NCBI GenBank assembly: GCA_030667735.1
Contig: DAOUVG010000048.1
Coordinates: forward strand, 1-8,545
DNA from: Dehalococcoidales bacterium
GTDB lineage: Bacteria; Chloroflexota; Dehalococcoidia; Dehalococcoidales; Fen-1064
Reading direction: 5' to 3'
Length of the DNA: 8,545 nt
Shown here: one piece after another, positions 1-6,181 of the stretch
Layout: the number at the start of each line of letters is the position of its first letter
Position numbering within the stretch: the stretch's first letter is position 1
Translations under genes and position numbers: made by a program
The notes under the pieces: generated by a model
Database searches by the model: none
The model's input: only the letters and a program-made list of their open reading frames with translations
What the model was told of the DNA's origin: nothing

Positions 1-10
1 CGTCCTGAAA

Positions 11-27
11 GCAAGCTGTCAGCTCGC
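11..27. repeat. Imperfect palindrome beside the broken tRNA
   Basis: AGCTG-T-CAGCT (14-24) is a perfect 5-bp inverted repeat around a single central base. It extends with one mismatch to 17 bp (11-27). It lies 50 bp beyond the point where the tRNA homology ends. A nonamer AAAGCAAGC occurs at 8-16 and again at 80-88 inside the tRNA half. Such elements are compatible with a recombination site or a hairpin, but they are short and may be chance. Confidence 0.25.
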
Positions 28-75
28 TGTAAAACCCTATTTTCGTAGCTAGAACTTAACTGCTTATCGAGAAGA

Positions 76-114
76 GTGTAAAGCAAGCGCTCTAACCAAC
101 TGAGCTAACCGCCC
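76..114 (-). tRNA. 5' half of tRNA-Val (anticodon TAC), truncated after the anticodon loop
   Basis: Read on the minus strand, the sequence begins GGGCGGT (acceptor stem, 114-108), then TA, a D-arm with GCTC/GAGC stem and AGTTGGTTA loop, G26, the anticodon 5' stem CTTGC (87-83) and the loop TTTACAC (82-76) with anticodon TAC at 80-78. This is the canonical valine tRNA. The next bases should be GCAAG to close the anticodon stem, but the sequence reads TCTTC. No T-arm or matching ACCGCCC acceptor strand exists in the 75 bases left. The gene is therefore broken, or interrupted by an insertion or intron whose 3' exon lies outside the window. Integrases and group I introns both favour anticodon loops. 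A promoter-like element directly upstream suggests the half once belonged to an expressed tRNA. Confidence 0.75.
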
Positions 115-115
115 C

Positions 116-380
116 TGATTGAGCCTATTGTTCCCTGAATCAGCAAGCCTGTAAAGGGAAAGCGTTTGTTTCGCCTGAACCCTGCATTAGCATGGAGCGC
201 TTGATTCACTGATAGGCACTCTATGCAGTTATCGGGGGCGAGTCTACTGCCAGGGACTCTCTCATTCCGAGTGGCACTAAGAATGGTGGCACCCTGCTTA
301 GCCAGTCGACACACGTCATGTAGTGATACCCAGGGGTCACCGTTGCACACCTAATAACGCGGAACCAGTCAATTGATAAT
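116..380. other. Non-coding stretch between the tRNA half and the kinase promoter
   Basis: Apart from the candidate tRNA promoter nothing recognisable was found. The only open frame (minus, 105-350) runs into the tRNA half, has no ribosome binding site and shows no protein-family pattern. I see no second tRNA, no tandem repeat and no convincing terminator. Confidence 0.5.
127..155 (-). promoter_or_regulatory. Possible sigma-70 promoter for the tRNA-Val half
   Basis: On the minus strand, TTTACA (155-150) and AACAAT (132-127) are separated by 17 bp, and the tRNA 5' end lies 12 bp downstream of the -10 box. The -35 is good and the -10 is weak (4 of 6). The placement is right for a short tRNA leader. 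Confidence 0.3.
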
Positions 381-398
381 ATTGACTGTGGGGTCAAT
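381..398. promoter_or_regulatory. Dyad overlapping the -35 box (candidate operator)
   Basis: ATTGAC (381-386) and GTCAAT (393-398) form a perfect 6-bp inverted repeat around a 6-base spacer. The left arm covers the -35 hexamer. A further outer pair, ATAAT (376-380) and ATTAT (406-410), is symmetric in sequence but not in spacing. A repressor bound here would block RNA polymerase. The regulator is unknown. The downstream genes contain no obvious DNA-binding domain, so it would have to come from elsewhere. Confidence 0.4.
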
Positions 399-410
399 AC
401 AGAGTATTAT
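382..410 (+). promoter_or_regulatory. Promoter of the kinase/regulator operon
   Basis: TTGACT (382-387) and TATTAT (405-410) are spaced by 17 bp. A perfect TATAAT also lies at 408-413, but with a 20-bp spacer to the same -35 box. Transcription would start near 417-420, giving a leader of about 55 nt before the ATG at 473. The best overall arrangement is TTGACT-17-TATTAT. Confidence 0.6.
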
Positions 411-472
411 AATCGATACCAACCCCCAAACATATTATTTGCATCGGTTCAACAATGGGTGAGGGAGAGCGG

Positions 473-2095
473 ATGGCAAGCAATAAGAGAGAGGCCATTA
501 AGAGTTCGCAGCTCTTCTGGAACGCGTCAGACGCCCAGATAGATAGAGTAGTGGCCTTATGCAAGGAACAGTTGTTTGAGGCAGGGGTCCGCATCTTAAG
601 TGAGGGTGACCCATCACCCAATTTCTACATTGTCGAAAGTGGTAAAATCGCACTCGAAATGGAGATTCGCATTGGTTCACGGACGAAGAGACAGGCAATC
701 ATTGACGTTATTGAGAAGAACGGAGTATTCGGCTGGTCAGCACTTACGGACCTGCCAGTACACTCAATGTCTGCAACCGCCTCAGAAAGCTCGACGCTGC
801 TCGTATTTGATGGCCAGAGTGCCCGCCGATTGTGTGACGAAGATAGTGATCTTGACCACAAAGTGATGCAGGAACTCGTAAAGTTGGTCTCTGATAGACT
901 ATCACAAGCCAAGCGGACACTAGCCCATGTGCTGTCAGTAACATCTCATGACCTCAGGGCACCTCTTGCCACCGTTCAGAGCTCACTGGACACCGTGATA
1001 GGCGGCTTTGCGGGGGATATCAATATCAAACAGAAGGAATTACTATCAGGAGGCAAACAGCGGATATCAGACCTTCTGAATATGATTGACAACCTGCTGG
1101 ATATTTCTTATGTTGAAATAAGAGCAACCGATTTTGAAAATATGGACCTATCAGAAGTAGTGGCGATTTCGATAGGTGATGTTGCCGGTATTGCTCAGGA
1201 GAAGGCTATAGGATTGAGAAGCAGTATCCCCGCTGCATTGCCTGAGACACTTGGCATAAAAAAGCGCTTGCGCCAGGTTCTGACTAATCTACTGAGTAAC
1301 GCCGTCAAATTTACCGCTCCCGGTGGCATCGTAACCGTCACTGCCAAAGAAACAGATGATAAAATCGAATTGTACGTTAGTGACACCGGTATCGGCATTC
1401 CTCCTGAGGAACTACCAAGGATATTTGGCGATTTCTACCGCGGCATGAAGGTAGACGCAGAGGGGGCAGGACTGGGGCTTTCAATAGCCAAGAAGATAGT
1501 TGAGGCCCATGGTGGCAGCATCTGGGCCGTAAGTCCCGATCCTGAAACAGGGAAGGGGACCAAGTTTGGTGTGTCCCTGCCCAGAATCCTGGAACCCTCC
1601 AAAGCTCAAGCAGGGGAAGAGCCAGAGGCAGTGGCGGGAGCGAGAATCCTGGTTACCGATGATGACCCTGAAATGAGAGGAATAACGGCTCTTATCCTTG
1701 AGTCGCAGGGCTACGAAGTACGCACCGCAGGGGATGGTGAGGAGGCACTGGCCAAAGTGGAGGAAGAGGAACCCGACCTATTGGTTCTGGACTTACTTAT
1801 GCCTAATATGGATGGGTTCGAAGTCTGCAAACGCCTTGAAGAGCGAAGGGACCGCGGCGGTAAGAGAATACCAGTAATAATTCTCAGCGCGGTAAGGGAA
1901 GAGAGCAGCCGCAGACGGTATGAACTTGAGACCGAAACGGAGTTTGACATTGAGGATTACGTAACGAAGCCCATTTCGCCTCCCGTATTGCTTCAGCGAG
2001 TAGAGAAAGCTCTAATGAAGGGGAAGGCAGTGGGGGCTACAAGCTTATCCATAATTAAAGGAGGCAAACAGTGGACAAGCAAATCAGAATCCTAG
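473..2095 (+). CDS. Soluble hybrid histidine kinase: cNMP-binding-like fold, HisKA, HATPase, receiver
   Basis: This is a cytoplasmic hybrid sensor kinase of 540 aa when started at ATG 473. That start has a GAGGGAG ribosome site 5 nt upstream. The ATG at 455 would add six residues but has no Shine-Dalgarno. In order: a Crp/cNMP-type beta-barrel (about 12-130), a dimerisation/phosphoacceptor helix with H159 in the SHDLRAP motif, an HATPase with N-box LTNLLSNAVKF (N276), DTGIGI (D304) and GAGLGLS (331-337), and a C-terminal receiver (about 391-517) with acidic pair D396/D397, phosphoacceptor D440, S472 and K499. No membrane segment is seen. The sensor pocket lacks the Arg of a typical cAMP-binding cassette (FGWSALTDLPVHS), so its ligand is probably not cAMP. 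The last 25 bp overlap the next gene, implying coupled translation. Phosphorylation of H159, then of D440 or of the neighbouring single-domain regulator, is inferred from the family. Confidence 0.93.
   Translation: MASNKREAIKSSQLFWNASDAQIDRVVALCKEQLFEAGVRILSEGDPSPNFYIVESGKIALEMEIRIGSRTKRQAIIDVIEKNGVFGWSALTDLPVHSMSATASESSTLLVFDGQSARRLCDEDSDLDHKVMQELVKLVSDRLSQAKRTLAHVLSVTSHDLRAPLATVQSSLDTVIGGFAGDINIKQKELLSGGKQRISDLLNMIDNLLDISYVEIRATDFENMDLSEVVAISIGDVAGIAQEKAIGLRSSIPAALPETLGIKKRLRQVLTNLLSNAVKFTAPGGIVTVTAKETDDKIELYVSDTGIGIPPEELPRIFGDFYRGMKVDAEGAGLGLSIAKKIVEAHGGSIWAVSPDPETGKGTKFGVSLPRILEPSKAQAGEEPEAVAGARILVTDDDPEMRGITALILESQGYEVRTAGDGEEALAKVEEEEPDLLVLDLLMPNMDGFEVCKRLEERRDRGGKRIPVIILSAVREESSRRRYELETETEFDIEDYVTKPISPPVLLQRVEKALMKGKAVGATSLSIIKGGKQWTSKSES
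2057..2064 (+). promoter_or_regulatory. Strong ribosome binding site inside the kinase gene
   Basis: AAAGGAGG sits inside the 3' end of the kinase frame, 6 nt before the GTG at 2071. It fixes the start of the response regulator and explains the 25-bp overlap. Confidence 0.8.
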
Positions 2096-2460
2096 TCATT
2101 GATGATGACCCTGTATTCGTGGAGTCGACGAAAATTGTACTGGAAAGCAAGGATTACCAGGTTCTTACGGCTCTTGATGGTGACATAGGTCTACAGAAGG
2201 TCAGGGAAGAAAAGCCGGACCTGGTTTTACTTGATGTTATCATGCCTACTCAGGACGGTTTCCATGTTTGTGAAGAGATAAAGAAAGACCCGCAACTGGC
2301 GGATATACCTGTTGTGATGTTGACCAGCTTTGCTCAGAAAAAGGGGGAGACCAATATACCTGTCAGTGCCGGCCTCGAACTTGAGGCGGAAGGATACATT
2401 GACAAACCTGTTGCCCCCGAAGAATTACTGACATACATTGAGAAAATGCTGAAGAAGTAG
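2071..2460 (+). CDS. Single-domain response regulator (CheY-like receiver)
   Basis: This 129-aa protein is a receiver domain with no output domain. The GTG start follows a near-perfect AAAGGAGG. Phosphotransfer residues are complete: acidic pair D11/D12 in ILVIDDDP, phosphoacceptor D55 in LLDVIMP, T85 and K112 in YIDKP. The stretch between T85 and K112 is about five residues longer than in CheY and contains GLELEAEGYI, matching the receiver of the kinase upstream. It overlaps that kinase by 25 bp and is surely co-transcribed, so the kinase is its likely phosphodonor. With no DNA-binding or enzymatic output, it presumably acts by protein-protein contact or as a phosphate shuttle. A possible partner is the receiver-bearing MTHFR downstream; that link is inference. 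Confidence 0.93.
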   Translation: MDKQIRILVIDDDPVFVESTKIVLESKDYQVLTALDGDIGLQKVREEKPDLVLLDVIMPTQDGFHVCEEIKKDPQLADIPVVMLTSFAQKKGETNIPVSAGLELEAEGYIDKPVAPEELLTYIEKMLKK

Positions 2461-2487
2461 ACTTACAGGGGTACTACTTCCGTAAGT
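2461..2487 (+). repeat. Small inverted repeat after the response regulator
   Basis: ACTTAC (2461-2466) pairs with GTAAGT (2482-2487) around a 15-base loop, immediately after the stop codon. There is no following T-run, so it is a poor intrinsic terminator. It might be a weak 3' end or a processing site. Confidence 0.25.
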
Positions 2488-2546
2488 TTACTCCATTATG
2501 TAGCATTCACGCATACTCCAAACCAGTCTTGATGATGGGAGGTACA

Positions 2547-2981
2547 GTGGGTATAGCTATCCGGAAGATGTCAAAGGACGACTTTGACGCTGTCCTGGCT
2601 CTTGGCGGCAACCTGATCGACCTTGGAGACCTGATTGCGTCGGAACCGGGGGGGCCTCTTGACCTCAGTTTTGTGGCTGAAGTAGACGGGCAGGTAATAG
2701 GCTTCAACCTGGCTCGTATCCAGTACGTCGGTATACCGCTTACCAAGGTGTGCGTTATCGGTGGGATTGTTGTCGAGCATGAGTACCGACGACATGGTAT
2801 TGGTTACAAGCTGATTGACGAGATGTTTGAATACTGCCGTAAGAATGGAGTGCCAACCATCCGTGCACTTGTCGATACGAATGATGAGCAACTCCGGCGT
2901 TTCATCGAATCATTAGGCTTCCGGTGCAGTACAATCAGCAACTACGACAGGACTCTGCCCGGGGTGTCTCACATCTCGTGA
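2547..2981 (+). CDS. GNAT-family N-acetyltransferase
   Basis: This is a GNAT acyltransferase, expected to transfer an acetyl group from acetyl-CoA to an amine; the substrate is unknown. The 144-aa form starts at GTG 2547, four bases after GGGAGG. In-frame upstream starts (TTG 2529, ATG 2532 and 2535) have no ribosome site and would place that GGGAGG inside the coding sequence. The acetyl-CoA pyrophosphate loop is visible as RRHGIG (residues 81-86) after the beta4 strand VCVIGGIVVEHEY. The C-terminal half carries the usual N-x(5)-RRFIESLGF arrangement (about 112-125), as in RimI-like proteins. It follows the response regulator by 86 bp on the same strand and may share its transcript. A role in acetylating a neighbour is conceivable but not shown. 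Confidence 0.88.
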   Translation: MGIAIRKMSKDDFDAVLALGGNLIDLGDLIASEPGGPLDLSFVAEVDGQVIGFNLARIQYVGIPLTKVCVIGGIVVEHEYRRHGIGYKLIDEMFEYCRKNGVPTIRALVDTNDEQLRRFIESLGFRCSTISNYDRTLPGVSHIS

Positions 2982-3020
2982 TGGCATAGAAGATACCAGC
3001 TTCCTGAGAGAGCATCCTTC

Positions 3021-3057
3021 CGGGATTAATGTGCTCGGGAAACATTAATGCTGCCCG
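3021..3057. repeat. Hairpin with bulge (possible terminator or processing stem)
   Basis: CGGGATTAATG (3021-3031) can pair with CATTAAT (3043-3049) and, across a 4-base bulge GCTG, with CCCG (3054-3057), over an 11-base loop. This gives about 11 pairs. No T-run follows, so it is not a textbook intrinsic terminator. It lies 40 bp after the acetyltransferase stop and before the next promoter. Confidence 0.4.
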
Positions 3058-3077
3058 ACCGTCTTAGTTACCGTCGG
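3055..3077. repeat. Second short inverted repeat
   Basis: CCGAC (3055-3059) and GTCGG (3073-3077) form a 5-bp stem with a 13-base loop, overlapping the foot of the previous hairpin. The two structures are mutually exclusive at 3055-3057. Function unknown. Confidence 0.25.
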
Positions 3078-3148
3078 TTATCTCAATATCATGGCACTGT
3101 TCCGGCTAATCGCATGTCTGTGTACGCAAAGTACTCTCTCCTGTACCC

Positions 3149-3177
3149 TTAACAGCATACGTGTAATATGCTATAGT
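3149..3177 (+). promoter_or_regulatory. Promoter for the MTHFR fusion gene, with dyad in the spacer
   Basis: TTAACA (3149-3154) and TATAGT (3172-3177) each match consensus at 5 of 6 and are exactly 17 bp apart. A perfect 6-bp inverted repeat, AGCATA (3154-3159) and TATGCT (3167-3172), fills the spacer and touches both hexamers. This is a natural place for a repressor or for a spacer-distorting activator. Transcription would start near 3184, giving a leader of about 120 nt that is long for a simple operon. The leader contains a small stem GAAGG/CCTTC (3194-3198 with 3212-3216), but I do not recognise a known riboswitch. Confidence 0.6.
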
Positions 3178-3305
3178 TGAATGTGGTTAAAGCGAAGGCG
3201 AACGGGCGTATCCTTCACCCTACCTGCGTCCGGTTGAAATGTTGCTTGAACTCGCATGACTGTCAATATTAGAGGTTCTCAATTATTAGTGAAGGAAGTT
3301 AAACA

Positions 3306-5336
3306 ATGGCGGACAATAACATAATTGGCAAGATTCTTGTAGTCAGTAGCGATACCGGTCTTGCCGACATAGTCGGAGATGCTGTTAGAGGTTCTCTTGA
3401 GGTGATACACGCCTCAGATGAGGAACAGGGACTGAAGATAGCAAGGAAAGATATACCTGATATTATTGCCCTGGGCTACATAGAACCCCAGGGAACCGCC
3501 TTTGAGTTGCACCGCCGACTCCGACAGGGATGGATAACCAGGGATATACCTCTTCTGGTGGTGGACCTGAACCCGCAAGACCCCACCAAACGCGTACTGA
3601 GTATGGAAGAGGGTCTGCAGGTAGAAGCTGACGACTACATATCTCTATCTGACAAAGATGAGCGTGCCGCCGTTGCTCAACTGGCCGGTCCGATTGATAG
3701 ATTGAGGGATAGACTACAGAGTCGATTAAAAGAACGTGCAAATACGGTCAGGGAAGTAATTCTCGACCCTGCGACATTCTGTATCACCTGGGAACAGATT
3801 CCTGGCAGGGGTGCCTTTGAAATGCAGCAGGAGGAGCTTATCGAGAACGCCAGAAGAGCGTCAGAGGGAGGAAAGATTCACGCTGTAAGCGTAACCGATA
3901 ATCCGGGCGGTAATCCGGCTATCTCCACTGAAATACTCTGTACAGAGGTAAAGAAACTCGGGATAGAGCCGCTGGTGCACCTTGCCTTCAGGGATAAGAA
4001 CAGAAATCAATGTGAGAGCCTGCTTTACGGTCTGGCTGCCCTGGGAGTAAGAAACCTGCTGATGCTAACTGGAGACTATCCATCCAGTGGCGGGTTCATG
4101 GGGAGGTCTAAGCCTGTCTTCGATCTGGATTCGGTGCAGGGGCTTCAACTGGTAGAGATGATGAACGCCGGAATGGAACATGAGGCGATGCGACGGAAGG
4201 TAACCTTGTCTCCGACGGACTTCTTCACCGGAGCAGCTGTCTCGCCCTTCAAACAGCAGGAAGCCGAGCTCATGGGGCAGTACTACAAACTGAAGAAGAA
4301 GATAGAAGCCGGAGCGAAGTTTATCATCACTCAGGTTGGATATGACGCCAGGAAGCTCCACGAGCTTATTCAGTGGCTGAGAGTGAATGGATACGATATA
4401 CCTGCACTGGTCAATATATATACCCTCCCCTATGGCGCGGCCAAGACAATGAATGCCAATCAGATACCGGGATGCGTCGTTACTGATAAGCTGGTAGGAG
4501 AACTGGCGAAGGAAAGAGAAGCTAAAGACAAGGGCAGGTCGGCCAGGCTTGACCGGGCCGCGAAGACATATGCTATGGCCAAAGGAATGGGATATGCGGG
4601 CGCTCACATCGGCGGGCATGGGATGACTTACGAAATGGTCGAGTATATCATCAATAAGGGTGAAGAGCTGTCATCCAACTGGCAGGACCTGGTTGCGGAG
4701 TTTGATTTCCCGCAGAAAAACGGCTCCTACCTGTTTCAGAAAGACCCTGCTACCGGACTGAATCTTGACAAACCAGCCGCAAGGAACGCGAAGGGAACAC
4801 ACCCGCCCATCTATCTGTTCGCAAGGCTTGCACACGCAACACTTTTCAATCCGGATAGTATAGTATTCAAAGCATTCAAACCGATTGTCAAATTTGCAGA
4901 TACCTCTCCCGCACTAAAAACTATCTTCGAGAGCTTTGAACATATTAATAAGGTGGCGTTTTTTAGCTGCATGAACTGTGGCGATTGCGGCCTGTTTGAT
5001 GTAGCTTTCCTGTGCCCAATGTCCCAATGTCCCAAGAACCAGAGAAATGGTCCTTGTGGTGGAAGCTATGAAGGCTGGTGTGAGGTAAATCCGGATAAGA
5101 AGTGTGTCTGGGTGAGAGCCTACGAAAGGCTGAAGGGCCACAACGAAGAAGACTCTATCGGAGATTACATTGTTCCCCCCTGCAACTGGGAACTGACGGG
5201 GACATCATCGTGGCTCAACTTCTACCTCGGACGCGACCACTCGGCGAAGAGACTGGGTATTGAACCTCCTCAACCAGCGCAGCCTGCCGATAAAGCCGGA
5301 GCATCCAAAGAACCGCAGAAGTCCAAACAAGCCTGA
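3306..5336 (+). CDS. Fusion protein: degenerate receiver, methylenetetrahydrofolate reductase, MetV-like Cys-rich domain
   Basis: This 676-aa protein is predicted to reduce 5,10-methylene-THF to 5-methyl-THF in the methyl branch of C1 metabolism, in the cytoplasm. ATG 3306 follows AAGGAAG at 7 nt. Residues about 8-118 form a receiver fold that has lost its chemistry: the acidic pair is S14/S15, the phospho-Asp is G57, the Thr position is D87 and the Lys position is L114. Residues about 150-460 are the MTHFR barrel, with E163 in TWEQIP, the VTDNPGG loop (196-202), H225, D230, MLTGD (D257) and TQ at 342-343. Residues about 551-605 hold a Cys-rich MetV-type domain with eight cysteines (555, 558, 561, 570, 575, 584, 592, 600) including CPKNQRNGPCGG, probably binding Zn or Fe-S. 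The tail after 650 is Pro/Ala/Lys-rich and likely disordered. In acetogens MetF and MetV are separate subunits; here both are on one chain. The electron donor is not in the window. Confidence 0.9.
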   Translation: MADNNIIGKILVVSSDTGLADIVGDAVRGSLEVIHASDEEQGLKIARKDIPDIIALGYIEPQGTAFELHRRLRQGWITRDIPLLVVDLNPQDPTKRVLSMEEGLQVEADDYISLSDKDERAAVAQLAGPIDRLRDRLQSRLKERANTVREVILDPATFCITWEQIPGRGAFEMQQEELIENARRASEGGKIHAVSVTDNPGGNPAISTEILCTEVKKLGIEPLVHLAFRDKNRNQCESLLYGLAALGVRNLLMLTGDYPSSGGFMGRSKPVFDLDSVQGLQLVEMMNAGMEHEAMRRKVTLSPTDFFTGAAVSPFKQQEAELMGQYYKLKKKIEAGAKFIITQVGYDARKLHELIQWLRVNGYDIPALVNIYTLPYGAAKTMNANQIPGCVVTDKLVGELAKEREAKDKGRSARLDRAAKTYAMAKGMGYAGAHIGGHGMTYEMVEYIINKGEELSSNWQDLVAEFDFPQKNGSYLFQKDPATGLNLDKPAARNAKGTHPPIYLFARLAHATLFNPDSIVFKAFKPIVKFADTSPALKTIFESFEHINKVAFFSCMNCGDCGLFDVAFLCPMSQCPKNQRNGPCGGSYEGWCEVNPDKKCVWVRAYERLKGHNEEDSIGDYIVPPCNWELTGTSSWLNFYLGRDHSAKRLGIEPPQPAQPADKAGASKEPQKSKQA

Positions 5337-5348
5337 CTTTACACCTGA

Positions 5349-5525
5349 TTTGTACTAACGGTAGTGGATGCCGCCTTGACGAAGGGCTACGTCAATGACC
5401 TCCGCATTTTGCTCGAAGAGGCCGAGCTAACTGAACGCAAGCTTTTCCTGCACTCATTCATTGAGAGAGCTGAAGCCGAGAAAAGAGAGCCTGTGTTCAA
5501 GGGCAGCTACCGGCCGCCACGCAGG
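5349..5525 (+). pseudogene. Remnant of a large serine recombinase (C-terminal tail only)
   Basis: From 5349 the frame reads about 55 codons, including GYVNDLRILLEEAEL and TERKLFLHSFIERAE. This resembles the helix just before the C-terminus of large serine recombinases (YVxDLRxLL...KxFLxSFVkrI). A stop at 5346-5348 precedes it, and no resolvase catalytic domain or Cys-zipper is present. Only a GTG at 5364 could serve as start, without a good ribosome site. Beyond about 5525 the frame simply runs antisense through the convergent gene. I read it as a decayed end of an integrase left by an excised or deleted mobile element. The match is from memory of the family and is moderately sure. Confidence 0.55.
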
Positions 5526-6181
5526 ATACGCACCGCACGGGATGTGTTGAAGGCACCGCAGACACAGAACTTGGCCATATATCCAGCAGCCTTCTCCGGG
5601 GTTAGCCGTTTCTCTTTAACCCTGTCTATCATCTTCCTGGCAAAGTTATCAGCTATGAGGCCATGGCCACACAAAGTCGTCAGAGCCAGTACTTGCCGAT
5701 CGGGCAGACGATGCAGGTCTCCCCTAAAACCCAGTGCATAGTTGATCGAGTGAGGCCATACGCCTGTACGAGGAGCCATTTCTCTAACGTCTTCGACCAA
5801 AGATGACACGTTCACAGATAACCCGAGGTCCATCTCCTTGATTTCCTTCAGGAACCCCTCAAGATCCTGTTTCTTGTCGAATACGACCAGTGCACTTCCC
5901 GGTGGACTCATCTCTGCTATAATTTGCTCCGGTGGCACATGTTCCTTTCGTCCTCTGACATACAACTTGAATGGATTGAGGTCTTTTTCCGGTCTGAACA
6001 TAGGGCCATACCTGGACCCTCCTGCAAGATTAACCGGGTTGTACTTGAGAGATGTCAACAGGAAGTCACGCGCCTTCTGCAACGAATCTATGTCGTTAAT
6101 GCCCGGGGATGTCAATGTGAAAACCACATGGTCGTCCTTTGGATCATCCGGCTTCTGGAATCTGTGAAGTGTGTTAGTCAT
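5507..6181 (-). CDS. Uncharacterised protein with CGHG and CxCG motifs
   Basis: I do not recognise a named family for this 224-aa protein. It has no signal peptide or membrane helix. The N-terminal half (about 15-115) looks alpha/beta with a Gly/Pro-rich segment around 48-66. The C-terminal third carries CGHG (C171, H173) and FCVCGAFN (C206, C208) about 35 residues apart, plus H144 and H157, which could build a metal or Fe-S site. ATG 6181 overlaps the stop of the preceding gene as ATGA, with AGGAGG (6194-6189) 7 nt upstream, so translation is coupled. Being tied to a ferredoxin-domain protein suggests that it receives or gives electrons or forms a complex with it; that is inference. The gene ends 171 bp from the MTHFR stop in convergent orientation and overlaps the recombinase remnant at its 3' end. 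Confidence 0.85.
   Translation of the reverse strand: MTNTLHRFQKPDDPKDDHVVFTLTSPGINDIDSLQKARDFLLTSLKYNPVNLAGGSRYGPMFRPEKDLNPFKLYVRGRKEHVPPEQIIAEMSPPGSALVVFDKKQDLEGFLKEIKEMDLGLSVNVSSLVEDVREMAPRTGVWPHSINYALGFRGDLHRLPDRQVLALTTLCGHGLIADNFARKMIDRVKEKRLTPEKAAGYMAKFCVCGAFNTSRAVRILRGGR

Larger units (their letters stand above)
2982..3148. other. Non-coding gap with hairpins, no gene seen
   Basis: No open frame with family resemblance or ribosome site was found here. The stretch carries the inverted repeats listed separately (3021-3057 and 3055-3077). It probably holds the 3' end of the acetyltransferase transcript before the promoter at 3149. Confidence 0.5.

Noticed and set aside
105..350. Minus-strand open frame of 81 codons
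   Set aside because: It runs into the tRNA half, has no ribosome site and shows no family pattern.
2461..2487. Intrinsic terminator after the response regulator
   Set aside because: The stem is A/T-rich with a 15-base loop and no T-run; listed only as an inverted repeat.
3178..3305. Folate, SAM or cobalamin riboswitch in the MTHFR leader
   Set aside because: None of the conserved cores I know for these classes is visible; only a 5-bp stem is present.
4065..4619. Minus-strand open frame of 184 codons inside the MTHFR gene
   Set aside because: Antisense shadow of a clearly coding, motif-rich frame; its translation shows no domain pattern.
5526..5741. Continuation of the recombinase-like frame to 5741
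   Set aside because: It lies wholly antisense to the convergent Cys/His protein and has no recombinase resemblance beyond about 5525.
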